A stretch of DNA of 64,000 nucleotides from an uncultured Clostridia bacterium (GCA_947598205.1 CANQFB010000003.1:124001-188000); one strand, 5' to 3'; counted from the stretch's first letter, positions 52,901 to 61,134 are shown. Notes: generated from the sequence alone by a model not told the origin. Made by a program: numbers and translations.

Positions 52901-55900
52901 GACGCACTTGAGCCACCGAAACTGATTTCAAATTTCACCGGTGTCTTCATCCCGATCTTGAGCGTACCGTTGACGATTAAGTTGCCGCTCTTGGAATAGC
53001 CTACATTTTCAAGGTCAGTCGAAGCCGGATAGGACTTGCCCGCTTGTGCGCCCGCTTTCATACCGTCGAGAACCCATGTGTCGGCGTTGAGCGTGAGCGT
53101 TGTGTTCTCGCCAACCTTTACGGTTGCACCCGGCATGATCATGAAGTCCGTCTTGGTCTCATACTGATTATAAGTTTCGTCGATCTCATCTCCCGTCTTC
53201 ATCCCCGCATTCAATTCGACTTGGAAATTATAGGGAATGGAGAACATGACGGGACTGGTAGGCACGGTAAGGCTCATGGCCGAGAACTGCATGTAGCTGA
53301 ACGACGCCCCACCCTCGAAGATCATCGTTGTTTCGCCGATGCCCTCTGTCCCGTTCGCGGCTTTTCCTTCCGCGATTTTTTCGCGATTATAGGTAATTGT
53401 TACACTTGCGCCTTTATGGAGCATGACGAACGTGTCGTTCCCGTTGCCATCACCGCCAAGTTTCCCACCCATATCATAAGAAATGAAAGGTTGATCGAGA
53501 GAAGCAAGCAAATTAAACGACGGGATCCAAAGGCTCGCATGACCATAGAGCTGTGCGCCGTAATTGATGGTGAGCGGCACCTCGATGTTGATCATCGCAT
53601 ACCGCTTAAAGGGCGTTGTCTGAGCCGTAAAACTGTTCAGAGCATTCGTGCCGCCCGCGTAGTCAAGAATGAGGAAGGGCTCATAGAGCTTGCCGCCCTC
53701 GGCAACGTCAATCGTACCCATATTTTCGCCCGTTGCGCCTTCGCCGCCCCAAACGCGGCCGTAGACGTCCATCACGCCGCCCTTTGCAACTTGAATTTTA
53801 CTGCCCGTTTCAAGGATGAGTTCGGCATATGCGCCCGAGGTGTGCCCTTGGTAGCCATTTTCTACGGAAATATCATTGACGATGCCGCCCACGCGCAAGA
53901 TGCCTTCCACGGTGATTTTTGCATTGTTTTTTACGATAACCGTGATATATGCCACGTTATATTTCGTGCCATACCACGAAATTTGATTTGCCGCAGTCGC
54001 AGAGGTGCCTGTTTCCATAAATCCGCCCGCCGCGTTGTAGGGAAGGAGAAGCGTAACATCTTTTGGAACCAAAAGAGATTGTGTGATCTCGAGATGTTTT
54101 TCAACGATTGTTACCGTTTGGTTTGCTTCTACCTTATCGAGCGCTGTTTGCAACTCTTTGTAGTACACACCCTCAATACGCGCCTTGTATGTGCCGTCCA
54201 CTGCCATATAGGCTGTGATAGTGCAATCCTTTTCGGCAAAGTAAGAGAGGCTCTGTTCGGTCGAAAGCGCGCTTCCGTCGTCCAACGCCCAGCCATAGAA
54301 TTTTTCGCCAACACCGAGAATCGCCTCCAAGTCAATCGCAGTCCCAACCGCAACGGTGAAACTATCTTCTTGTTCCCTGCCGTCAACCGTAGCCTTGACA
54401 GACCCGCTACTATCTTCGCACGTTGCAAGTTTAATTGTCGCCGTGCCCGTATTCAGACGAAGATTGCGGATACTAAACCATGTTTCATCTGTTGCAGGCG
54501 AAAATACTCCAGAGCCCATGAAATAGGCGAGATAAATCGTTTGACCTTTTTTGATGGGAATGCTGACGCGGTACCAACCGTTGTCCTGCTTGATAACTCC
54601 GCCGCCTGTTTTAACATCGCCGCCCTTATCAAGAACACCGGCAAGGAAGGTCGCGTCGCCCTTATACTCACCTCGTAAAATCAAGTTACCGTCCTCAGAC
54701 CCACTTGCCTGCTGACCGAATGTAAATTCTTTATCGGCCTGATAGTAAAGTTGTCCGCTATACGAAGGATACAACAAACCGTCCAACACATAGCTCTTTA
54801 ATTGAAATTCAAAAGAAATGCTACCACTCTCAGCGCCTACTCCCTCTCCCATAGAGAAGTTGAGGAATAGATCCCTTTGAATATCGTAGCTTGTCGTCGA
54901 GGGCAAATAGCCCCAATAGGCATAGTTCGCTTCTTCAGAACGGTAGGGATCGAACTGCCATTCCATAACGCCTTTGTTGCTTGTATCCCCTGTTTTCACA
55001 ACAAGCTCATCTGTCTTTACAATATCCTTGAGCGTGCTTTCCTCTAAGGTTTCATGCGCGGAAAACGATATTGTTTTCCCATTGAATTTATAATTATTAT
55101 TCGAGGCATAAGCTACCGTTACGCTGAGATTGGTGACATCAGTAATGACAAATATATAGCTGTCTCCGGCTAATTCCATGTTACTCGTATCATAGGTTTT
55201 GCCGTTTACAGTAATAAGAAAATTATCCAAGGTCAGGGCATTCGTAAATGCCTTGATATTCACGATTAAGGAATTCTCTTGTGCCCACGGAAATTCAAGC
55301 ATTTCGTCGCCCAAAATCGGCTGTGCCTCCGTCGTGTCGCCATTGATCGACTGAACAACTTCGACCTCAGGCGATAGACTGTTTACTTCCCAATAATTTT
55401 GATAGATTTTAAGTTCATTGCTACCGTCCGTGATGCTTACAGGTTGGCCACTCTCTAAATTACATGTGGGGACATTGGTTTTCCAGAAACTGAGCGTCTC
55501 CGGCTCATCCTCCGACCAATGATTATAGTCTGTATTACTCGTTGTATTGTTGTATTCCACTGATACGGATGTCGTTCCGTCAACCGTAGAAATAACATTG
55601 CTACGTTTTTGGAAAAAATAAGTGATTTCTTCCAGATATTTTACTGAAACTGCATAATCTACTGTACAGAACTTATCTTCTTGCGCCACCTTTTTTCCGT
55701 TGACTGTGAGTTCAGCTAAGTGTGGATTGTAATAGAAATGGATCGTGGGCGCCTCTTCGGTCACTTCATCCATCTGCGCAAAATCTTTGAACAAAACGGA
55801 GCAACCTTCATGGACTTCACTGATCGGATAGGATTGATTGTCGTCGGGGTTTTTCCTGGATGAATTAGAAAGTTGCACCTCGATCTCGATAATATGCGCT

Positions 55901-57066
55901 TGCCCCTCAGGAAGCGCAACATAGCAAGTCGTCTCAACGGACTCGGAACCGATGTCATAAGTTTTTTCTAACCTATTCCACCTTGTGCCATCCACGTATG
56001 CTGTAATTGAGGGGGAGCCTGAATAGTGGTCTTCCCTAAACTCATTTGCTGGAGTACCGCCGGCAAACGTATACGTGAACTTAAAATACTTACTCGTCGT
56101 AAGAACTCGCAAATTGACTTCTTCGCCACGTTGGAGAGCTGTCAGTTGATTGATCGTATACTCCTGGTCGTTCTTTTGCCATTGCGCTCCTTTGCTGCTG
56201 GGCGCGCCAAAAGTGATTTCGGGTTCACCGCCCTTTTTAATAAACCTCACAACAAATTGAAGATTGTTGTGACGCCCGGCGAGCTTACTTAAAGACACAG
56301 ACCCGTCGCCCGCGAATTCACGATCTTCGCCGGTAACTTTATACCAAACTGCGGCATAGCCTTCTTGCGGCTCGGCCGTAAAAGTTACACTTTCGCCCCA
56401 ACCACGCTTCGCGGTCAAGACGCCGTCCTCGCCTACCACTTCGTCTTCTATTTCGGTCTTGATTGTCCCATGCTCCTCATCCCCTTCTTGGATTTGAGCC
56501 CTCATGGTAATATCTTTCCCTGGTCTGTTTAAACCTTGAATTGTAAAAGTTGCCTGGTTGGCTTTCTGAAATTCGATAGTGACTTTGTCGCCAAAGATGA
56601 GGTTTTCAACTTTAATCAATTTATATTGCTCAACGTTTGCTTCAGTCACCGCTTCCGCATTGATAACAGGCTCATCGCCCTTTTTTACTGTGATGGACAT
56701 CGGAGAGCCACTGATAAGTTTGCTGACTTTCCACTGAAAAGCAATTACGCCCGTTCCAGCTTCGGGGACGTTTGTGACCGTCAATTCCAAGCGAAAACTT
56801 CCGCTATAATTTGTTGGACTAATCCACTCATTTTTATCGGAATTATAAGTGAAGTCATATAACCCATAAGACTTATTCCAATATTCAGAAGGGTTTCGTT
56901 CTTCGCCGTCAACATCACGGAATGTATATTCTGCCGTGTTTTCCGAAAGAACTTTGTCATCCGCCCTTGCAGGCACAAGTTCGCCCAAGGCGACGCCCGT
57001 ACAGCACATGAAGATTGCCATAAGGAGAGCCGCGAGGGTAAGTTTTACCTTCTTCGTTTTACTCAT
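49963..57066 (-). CDS. Giant cell-surface protein with beta-helix and MBG/YDG repeats
   Basis: 2,367 residues from ATG 57066 (GGGAGGA upstream). Signal peptide ends at about ARA-DD (residue 36). About 1-1000: Ig-like beta domains and one InlB-like unit. About 1015-1420: beta-helix-like strands (ITVIVKNNAKITVEGILRVGG, LILETGSKIQVAKGGVMDVYG). About 1620-2255: at least five MBG/YDG units (YDGEAHSLKVEG, YDGAAPTAIGN, ITVTIPE, NKNYAINFVYT, NYTVTFTN). About 2262-2335: charged helices, likely coiled coil. About 2338-2362: C-terminal membrane helix without LPXTG. So it is membrane-tethered at its C-terminus and reaches through the wall. The N-terminal half of the gene is visibly more AT-rich. First gene of a five-gene operon with an ABC exporter. 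Probably adhesive; ligand unknown. Confidence 0.87.
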   Translation of the reverse strand: MSKTKKVKLTLAALLMAIFMCCTGVALGELVPARADDKVLSENTAEYTFRDVDGEERNPSEYWNKSYGLYDFTYNSDKNEWISPTNYSGSFRLELTVTNVPEAGTGVIAFQWKVSKLISGSPMSITVKKGDEPVINAEAVTEANVEQYKLIKVENLIFGDKVTIEFQKANQATFTIQGLNRPGKDITMRAQIQEGDEEHGTIKTEIEDEVVGEDGVLTAKRGWGESVTFTAEPQEGYAAVWYKVTGEDREFAGDGSVSLSKLAGRHNNLQFVVRFIKKGGEPEITFGAPSSKGAQWQKNDQEYTINQLTALQRGEEVNLRVLTTSKYFKFTYTFAGGTPANEFREDHYSGSPSITAYVDGTRWNRLEKTYDIGSESVETTCYVALPEGQAHIIEIEVQLSNSSRKNPDDNQSYPISEVHEGCSVLFKDFAQMDEVTEEAPTIHFYYNPHLAELTVNGKKVAQEDKFCTVDYAVSVKYLEEITYFFQKRSNVISTVDGTTSVSVEYNNTTSNTDYNHWSEDEPETLSFWKTNVPTCNLESGQPVSITDGSNELKIYQNYWEVNSLSPEVEVVQSINGDTTEAQPILGDEMLEFPWAQENSLIVNIKAFTNALTLDNFLITVNGKTYDTSNMELAGDSYIFVITDVTNLSVTVAYASNNNYKFNGKTISFSAHETLEESTLKDIVKTDELVVKTGDTSNKGVMEWQFDPYRSEEANYAYWGYLPSTTSYDIQRDLFLNFSMGEGVGAESGSISFEFQLKSYVLDGLLYPSYSGQLYYQADKEFTFGQQASGSEDGNLILRGEYKGDATFLAGVLDKGGDVKTGGGVIKQDNGWYRVSIPIKKGQTIYLAYFMGSGVFSPATDETWFSIRNLRLNTGTATIKLATCEDSSGSVKATVDGREQEDSFTVAVGTAIDLEAILGVGEKFYGWALDDGSALSTEQSLSYFAEKDCTITAYMAVDGTYKARIEGVYYKELQTALDKVEANQTVTIVEKHLEITQSLLVPKDVTLLLPYNAAGGFMETGTSATAANQISWYGTKYNVAYITVIVKNNAKITVEGILRVGGIVNDISVENGYQGHTSGAYAELILETGSKIQVAKGGVMDVYGRVWGGEGATGENMGTIDVAEGGKLYEPFLILDYAGGTNALNSFTAQTTPFKRYAMINIEVPLTINYGAQLYGHASLWIPSFNLLASLDQPFISYDMGGKLGGDGNGNDTFVMLHKGASVTITYNREKIAEGKAANGTEGIGETTMIFEGGASFSYMQFSAMSLTVPTSPVMFSIPYNFQVELNAGMKTGDEIDETYNQYETKTDFMIMPGATVKVGENTTLTLNADTWVLDGMKAGAQAGKSYPASTDLENVGYSKSGNLIVNGTLKIGMKTPVKFEISFGGSSASGGSDDTSPRPANFLGIIQTNGTTGRIEIPNDSGLSGKVWMGLNNANYFAYTTTARVWDKVHNCFGDLKAGHTYTATSGEGFTLTELNYTNAEGGKEDQKLELNSDMVGSWMIEHGENHTYDWTITEKDKEAFDGNFKPITRTCQELGCNHEGEKKLLKNVGEFTNETYKGEAYTGKELFEKLYDGLTVGDLGWEFSIADNKTLKDADSYSITVTIPEEYGYFLIDDAFSQTATFSFTIHQKEIDVKILDQKAPYSGKTPTVSQDKGKGYTVEGLFGNDGLGITITAEGLTKDVKEGGYNLTAEKTEGTQFANKNYAINFVYTHEDHSIFIINKVNLTVTADDKQSPKGEALQPFTVTVEGYVEGESNLLHENESDLTPYFTFTCSASKESTPGNYDIEVEYIGEALQNYDVSYGEKGSYTIAEAVFAKVKFENVTETYDGEAHSLKVEGLDSLDESYTILYNDVDYTGRDEDLEALLSLTDAGSKEVRVKITVGSYAPYEHTATLTINKCNLQVELLPQEKEYDGAAPTAIGNAENVGWKFANGSKMCGSDKAEDLGIALSVVNANKNAGSYAIHADEVVHKNYTVTFTNNDSTLYTINRKSVTVQIADVTMKYGESVDAHKKADGYEKTPEGIVEGESISLTLNFDAVQNKAGEYAITGTALETGDNGNYIIEVKDGKFKIEARTVTVVIEDQTDTYSFEHDYDFDDTLWSVKENEGDGLAEGEGKDVLNVTLTTEELTHAGEYEITGAWDNGNYAVTFEGSKETKGKFTVEKQDVSEEAIFVIEVEGSDESNTEGDVLYVKYEGTTLTLKGHAAIFEGEDTKTLNVIVKPDKIEAVGDLEVTLTVDDENYSGEATVTVHATDARGYTLHLTETLAKLEELAKDLKADSLKAEDYGTLVKIDEALKSLSEEEREMGEADLAAYRELVDAWNDLADVEDVVKTAKTIADAPISTLFAGITALTALAAAAYIIGKGGIL

Positions 57067-57079
57067 AGAATCCTCCCTA

Positions 57080-57126
57080 TTTTGCGCTTTTTTCGCAAAA
57101 TTTACTTCACCATATAATATATGGTG
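57080..57126 (-). promoter_or_regulatory. Two hairpins in the leader of the giant surface protein
   Basis: CACCATATAATATATGGTG (57108-57126) is a near-perfect 19-nt palindrome; TTTTGCG (57080-57086) and CGCAAAA (57094-57100) pair just upstream of the ribosome site. Either could be an operator or a translation control element. Confidence 0.45.
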
Positions 57127-57139
57127 ATGATTCGCCGTG

Positions 57140-57168
57140 ATTTTAACACGGAACGTTCCAAAAATCAA
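57140..57168 (-). promoter_or_regulatory. Promoter of the surface protein/ABC operon
   Basis: Minus strand: TTGATT (57163-57168), 17 nt, TAAAAT (57140-57145). The spacer holds the perfect palindrome GGAACGTTCC (57151-57160). A C9 tract lies at 57193-57201, about 60-70 nt before the predicted +1. Confidence 0.6.
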
Positions 57169-57309
57169 CGAAAATATTTGCCAAAAGGCACGCCCCCCCC
57201 CGTTGTTATTTCTTATCGTTTTTTGAATAAACTTGTCGGAAATTCATCGAAATCTTTGAAATGTATTTACAAATTCCATGAAAATTGTGAATTTCACTTT
57301 TTTTAGTTT

Positions 57310-57400
57310 AAGAAAAGGCCCTCCCGCCCTTCTTCCAGAAGGGCCTCCCCCTTTGGAAGGGGGAGGCTGTCGCCGCAGGCGACTGATGGGGGTTGAGGCT
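57310..57400. repeat. Family B dispersed repeat
   Basis: Double hairpin: CCCTTCTTCCAGAAGGG, then CCTCCCCCTTTGGAAGGGGGAGG, then GTCGCCGCAGGCGAC and TGATGGGGGTT. Close to copies at 11160-11215 and 35480-35535. Confidence 0.8.
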
Positions 57401-57760
57401 TCTAATTCGTCATTCCGAGCAACGCCGAGGAATCACCTTATTATAATATGGTAATGCTTCGACTTCGCTCAGCATGACGAAATTCAGAAGCAAGTGGGCT
57501 TCTAATTCGTCATTCCGAGCAACGCCGAGGAATCACCTTATTATAATATGGTAATGCTTCGACTTCGCTAGCATGACGAAATTCAGAAGCAAGTGGGCTT
57601 CTAATTGTCATTCCGAGCAACGCCGAGGAATCACCTTATATTATAATATGGTAATGCTTCGGCTTCGTATCAGGGGATACACTCGCCCGCTTTGCGGGCT
57701 CGGTATGACGTATTGGAAAAGCGCGGGGCTCGCGGCTTCTCCCCCTACGTGGGCGACAAG
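57398..57760. repeat. 100-bp tandem repeats with family A hairpins, then family C
   Basis: GCTTCTAATT starts at 57398, 57498 and 57597 (period 100, then 99 because one C is missing). Each unit holds CGTCATTCCGAG...GCTCAGCATGACG arms around an AT-rich loop. 57655-57760 nearly matches 59965-60080. Together with the operon promoter this explains the gene-free stretch 57067-57920. Confidence 0.9.
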
Positions 57761-57856
57761 GGACATTCCTCCCTTTCATTGCTCTACATTTCTTTCTGTT
57801 CATCGGCTAAGCCTCTTTTGAGCCACGCGACTGACTATCGCGTGGTTTTCGTTTAC

Positions 57857-57892
57857 CAAAAAAGAGCGAGATTATTCAAATCTCGCTTTTTT
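57857..57892 (-). terminator. Terminator of the two-TM protein gene
   Basis: AAAGAGCGAGAT / ATCTCGCTTTTTT stem with a 7-nt loop; A and T runs on both sides. Confidence 0.85.
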
Positions 57893-57920
57893 ATGCAATT
57901 TAACGTATAAAACATACTAT

Positions 57921-58544
57921 TTATGCAGATTTCATGGAATTATCGGAGTCGGTGGCTGTAAGACTTTCCGTTTCGGTTTTCAGGATCTCCGAGACCACGG
58001 CGTCCTTGCTTTGTGGCGAGAGCGAAGAACTCAGCATGAGTGCGGAATACAGTTGCTCTTGGCGTCCCGCTCCATCGCTGAGTTTAGAGACTTGTTTAAG
58101 CGTCGTGCGGTGGACGGATAATATGATCCCGCTGAACATTTCCACGATTGCCGCGCTGATTGCGGGGATCAACGACACTATCAGATTTTCCTGAAACGCC
58201 AACGCAACGCACACCGTGATCGCAAACAGCAACAGCCCAAAGACCGCGCTCATAAGCGCTAACGCAAAGGTCAGTTTGAGTTGCTTTGTGATCATCAAAA
58301 AGTATTCGTCATTCTCCCGACGTTTTGAAAGCCATATCTGCGCCAGCGAGGGCGTGACGGTATCTGCGGGGATCTGTCCCACTGCGTCCTGCAAAGCCGC
58401 CATCCGCGCATCCGCGTTCGCTCTCGTCGTCTTGCTCTCGTATTTTACATAGATGATAAACCCCAAGACCAAAGAAAACAACACCCCGAGCGCGACCAGT
58501 GCGACTGTTATGATGAAGGTGATCGTTGCCGAATCCGTATTCAT
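57921..58544 (-). CDS. Three-TM membrane protein, possibly TRADD-associated membrane domain type
   Basis: 207 residues. Helix 1 at about 8-32 (ITFIITVALVALGVLFSLVLGFIIYV), a soluble 60-residue loop ending in RRENDEYFLMITKQLKLTF, then helices 2 and 3 (about 92-114 and 120-142), then a Ser/Thr-rich tail. The block YFLM...LKLTFALALMSAVFGLLLF...LIPAISAAIVEMFSGIILSVHRTTLKQVSKL resembles the two-TM domain found with TRADD-N in bacterial conflict proteins; the match is by eye and weak. GGAGGGAA before ATG 58544; own promoter at 58588-58615. Next to a Fic gene. Confidence 0.65.
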   Translation of the reverse strand: MNTDSATITFIITVALVALGVLFSLVLGFIIYVKYESKTTRANADARMAALQDAVGQIPADTVTPSLAQIWLSKRRENDEYFLMITKQLKLTFALALMSAVFGLLLFAITVCVALAFQENLIVSLIPAISAAIVEMFSGIILSVHRTTLKQVSKLSDGAGRQEQLYSALMLSSSLSPQSKDAVVSEILKTETESLTATDSDNSMKSA

Positions 58545-58587
58545 ATTTCCCTCCGAAACCGCGATTTTTCGCGTCTTTTTTCTTTAT

Positions 58588-58615
58588 ATTTTAACGGGCT
58601 TTTCCTTTTTGTCAA
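58588..58615 (-). promoter_or_regulatory. Promoter of the three-TM protein gene
   Basis: Minus strand: TTGACA (58610-58615), 16 nt, TAAAAT (58588-58593). Confidence 0.7.
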
Positions 58616-58766
58616 GACTTCCCCATAAAAATTGCCCTCTCTTCTGTCGAAAAATGGAAAAAATCGTCGCTCCGGCGCGAAAAATATCCCCTTGGGTACG
58701 GAACTTCCGATGTATTTTTGCTTGCATTAGGATTGAAGAGCTCTCCTCCCTCCGGTAGAAAGTGGA

Positions 58767-59813
58767 TCAGTTTGATCTATAATATTTCGTTGCCCTTCCT
58801 GCGCCTTCGCGCCGAAGTACGTTCATATCCACGAGTTTACGAAGCGCACCCTCTACGGAGCTGACGGAGAGCGACGGACAGAGTTCCATAATGTCCTGCT
58901 TGGTGAATCTTCCTATCCTCTGTTTCGTTGCACGTCTCACCGTTTCCAATGCAGAAATATGATCTTGCACCAATTCAAACCTGTCCTCAAAGTCTTTATA
59001 TGCGGAAAGCAACGTGCCGAGCAAGTATTTGATGAATGGCGTTGCGTCATCCGCGCCCTCGTGCCAACCCACTTGGCTCGCCTGCAAAGCTTCATAGTAC
59101 AAATCTTTACTTTTGGCGATCTTGGCTTCGAGCGAGATGTATTTTCCCACATAAAAACCGCTCTGATACAATAAAAGAGTAGTGAGAAGCCGGCTCATTC
59201 TTCCGTTGCCGTCGTTGAAGGGATGGATGCAGAGGAAGTCGTGGATGAACACGGGTATGGCGATCAGCGGCTCTATCTCATGATTGCCGATAACTCTATT
59301 GTATTCTTCACAAATACGGTCAAGGGCTTCGGGCGTTTCAAACGGGGCAAGCGGCGTAAACAGTGTTTCCGTATGCCCGTCGGGATAGGTAGCGGCAATA
59401 TAATTCTGAACATTCTTCGTGCGCCCCGCATACGGATTATTCAGGTGTCCGTACATTACTTTATGGAGCTGCAGAATATAATTTTGTGTGATGGGAATGA
59501 CGTCAAAATTTTCGTGAATGAGTTTGAGCGCATCCCGATACCCTGCAATTTCTTCTTCATCACGGTTTTTGGGCGTCGTCTTTTCAAGCGCAAGCTGTCT
59601 TATTCTTGTGCTTGTTGTCACAATGCCCTCGATGGCGTTGGAGGATTCGGTGCTCTGTATCTTCGCTATTTCGACCAGTTTGTTGAGTTTTTCAGGCTGT
59701 TGTTTCAAATATAATTCCTGTTTCCCGGCCTCTTTATAGATAGCGGCAATGAGACCCAATACGTCGCTATCCCATTTCTGAACTTTGATCGCAGAGTAAT
59801 TAAAATTACGCAT
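58767..59813 (-). CDS. Fic family protein (AMPylase)
   Basis: 348 residues. N-terminal Fic_N helices, the class II inhibitory helix motif SNAIEG (about 58-63, S-X3-E-G), Fic core with HPFNDGNGRMSR (catalytic His about 197), and a C-terminal winged helix (TKQDIMELCPSLSVSSVEGALRKLVDMNVLRREG). The active motif is complete, so it can transfer AMP to Ser/Thr/Tyr of a protein, normally held in check by its own Glu. Target unknown; such single proteins act in stress or interbacterial responses. ATG 59813. Codon use is more AT-rich than the left part of the window. Confidence 0.93.
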   Translation of the reverse strand: MRNFNYSAIKVQKWDSDVLGLIAAIYKEAGKQELYLKQQPEKLNKLVEIAKIQSTESSNAIEGIVTTSTRIRQLALEKTTPKNRDEEEIAGYRDALKLIHENFDVIPITQNYILQLHKVMYGHLNNPYAGRTKNVQNYIAATYPDGHTETLFTPLAPFETPEALDRICEEYNRVIGNHEIEPLIAIPVFIHDFLCIHPFNDGNGRMSRLLTTLLLYQSGFYVGKYISLEAKIAKSKDLYYEALQASQVGWHEGADDATPFIKYLLGTLLSAYKDFEDRFELVQDHISALETVRRATKQRIGRFTKQDIMELCPSLSVSSVEGALRKLVDMNVLRREGAGRATKYYRSN

Positions 59814-59832
59814 TTACCCTTATTTCCTTATG

Positions 59833-59872
59833 TTTTCCCTTATATTATAGCCAAATTTAAGGGAAAAGTCAA
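59833..59872 (-). promoter_or_regulatory. fic promoter with inverted repeat across the -10
   Basis: Minus strand: TTGACT (59867-59872), 17 nt, TATAAT (59844-59849). TTTTCCCTTA (59833-59842) and TAAGGGAAAA (59858-59867) flank the -10; further AAGG(G)A copies lie up to the ATG. A repressor site is likely; the winged helix of the Fic protein itself could bind it. Confidence 0.6.
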
Positions 59873-59905
59873 TCGCTTTCCGAGAAAAACTCTTTAAGAT
59901 TGGAT

Positions 59906-60085
59906 GGGGGTTGAGGCTACTAATTCGTCATTCCGAGCAACGCCGAGGAATCACCTTATTATAATACGGTAATGCTTCGACTTCGTATCAGGGGATACGC
60001 TCGCCCGCTTTGCGGGCTCGGTATGACGTATTGGAAAAGCGCGGGGCTCGCGACATCTCCCCCTACGGGGGCGACAAGGCGTCTT
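59906..60085. repeat. Dispersed repeats A and C, copy of 57600-57760
   Basis: GAGGCTACTAATTCGTCATTCC...GGTATGACG followed by CGCGGGGCTCGCGACATCTCCCC. Nearly the same order and sequence as 57597-57760. Explains most of the gene-free stretch 59873-60203. Confidence 0.85.
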
Positions 60086-60101
60086 CCCCATTCGTCGCGG
60101 C

Positions 60102-60126
60102 AAAAAAAGCCGAGCTCTCGGCTCGG
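60102..60126 (-). terminator. Terminator of the zinc-ribbon protein gene
   Basis: Minus strand: GCCGAG / CTCGGC stem followed by T7. Confidence 0.8.
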
Positions 60127-60203
60127 CAATGTGTGACTTCCATAAAAATCTTTATCAATGAAAGGATGCGACGGGGAATGTTCGCCTTGGCGTGATGCCC
60201 ATA

Positions 60204-60926
60204 TCAATTCTTTGCGTCCCATTCCGTATTGATGTCTTTATAATTGAAACAGCCCGACGGATATTCATAAATCGCGCCGCTGATCTTAAACTTTCTTCCG
60301 CAATTCGGGCAGAAATCCTCATAAGCGACATGGTGCGCCGTCTCCGCCCCCATTCCCCTTTCGGTCACGGTTTTATCTTCCTCGTAATCGATCAGATTGA
60401 CGGTGATATAATGCCCGCATTTGCAGGCCAGATGTTCATAAAACTTGCTCATTGCAGAAAGGTCCAATGGAAAACGGTCTTTAAGGGTAGCGCGATCGAG
60501 AACAAGCCGCCGTTGCAAGAGCGGCTTTATCGTTTTCCGACCGATCCGCTCATTTTCTATTTCGCAGACGACCTTCGCCAAAAATGCGATTTCGTGCTTT
60601 TCGATGATATGCCCGCAGGCCTTATAGAGATAATCTTGTTCTTCTGCGTCCCAAGCGGAATTTTTCTCATCGAAGTATGAACATGCAACTTCGATCTCGG
60701 CCTTCACGTTCAGCGACATGAAGAGCGCTTTTCCGTCATGATAGTCTATGCTGTGGATATCCGAACGGACGATGATATTCAATATTTCAAAGTCATCATA
60801 TTCTACGCCTTCGCAGACCCCGTGCTTTGTGCGGATCTGCCCATCGACGGTAACGGGCTTGCTCCAAAGGACATTTTCGATACAACTATTTAGCTCCGCT
60901 TGCGCATCCTTAAAATATTTTATCAT
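60204..60926 (-). CDS. Uncharacterised protein with C-terminal zinc ribbon
   Basis: 240 residues, soluble, no signal peptide. Two Cys pairs form a probable zinc ribbon: CKCG (about 171-174) and CPNCG (about 207-211). The N-terminal 130 residues mix beta strands and helices (DYHDGKALFMSLNVKAEIEVAC) with no family recognised. ATG 60926 lacks a ribosome site; a hairpin GATCGTG-CTTT-CACGATC lies 32 nt upstream. AT-rich codon use, as in the adjacent fic region, suggests acquired DNA. Function unknown. Confidence 0.75.
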   Translation of the reverse strand: MIKYFKDAQAELNSCIENVLWSKPVTVDGQIRTKHGVCEGVEYDDFEILNIIVRSDIHSIDYHDGKALFMSLNVKAEIEVACSYFDEKNSAWDAEEQDYLYKACGHIIEKHEIAFLAKVVCEIENERIGRKTIKPLLQRRLVLDRATLKDRFPLDLSAMSKFYEHLACKCGHYITVNLIDYEEDKTVTERGMGAETAHHVAYEDFCPNCGRKFKISGAIYEYPSGCFNYKDINTEWDAKN

Positions 60927-61105
60927 AGGTATCGCGTCACTTCTCGGGGTGCCGATCGTGCTTTCACGATCTTCCTCTGAATATCTTTTTCCTTTTTTTA
61001 TTGGATAGGACGTGTTGAGCGGGAAAAAATGTTACAAATTATTTTCATAAGGCCTTGCATGGCGATCTTTTCCCCCGCTTTGGATTGTTCATTTTATGGA
61101 AAGTC

Positions 61106-61134
61106 TTGACCGCATTTTTTATTTATGATATAAT
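61106..61134 (+). promoter_or_regulatory. Sigma-A promoter of the second ECF sigma operon
   Basis: TTGACC (61106-61111), 17 nt, TATAAT (61129-61134). Leader of about 100 nt. The rest of 60927-61243 shows no gene; a TTGACA at 61189-61194 has no good -10. Confidence 0.75.
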
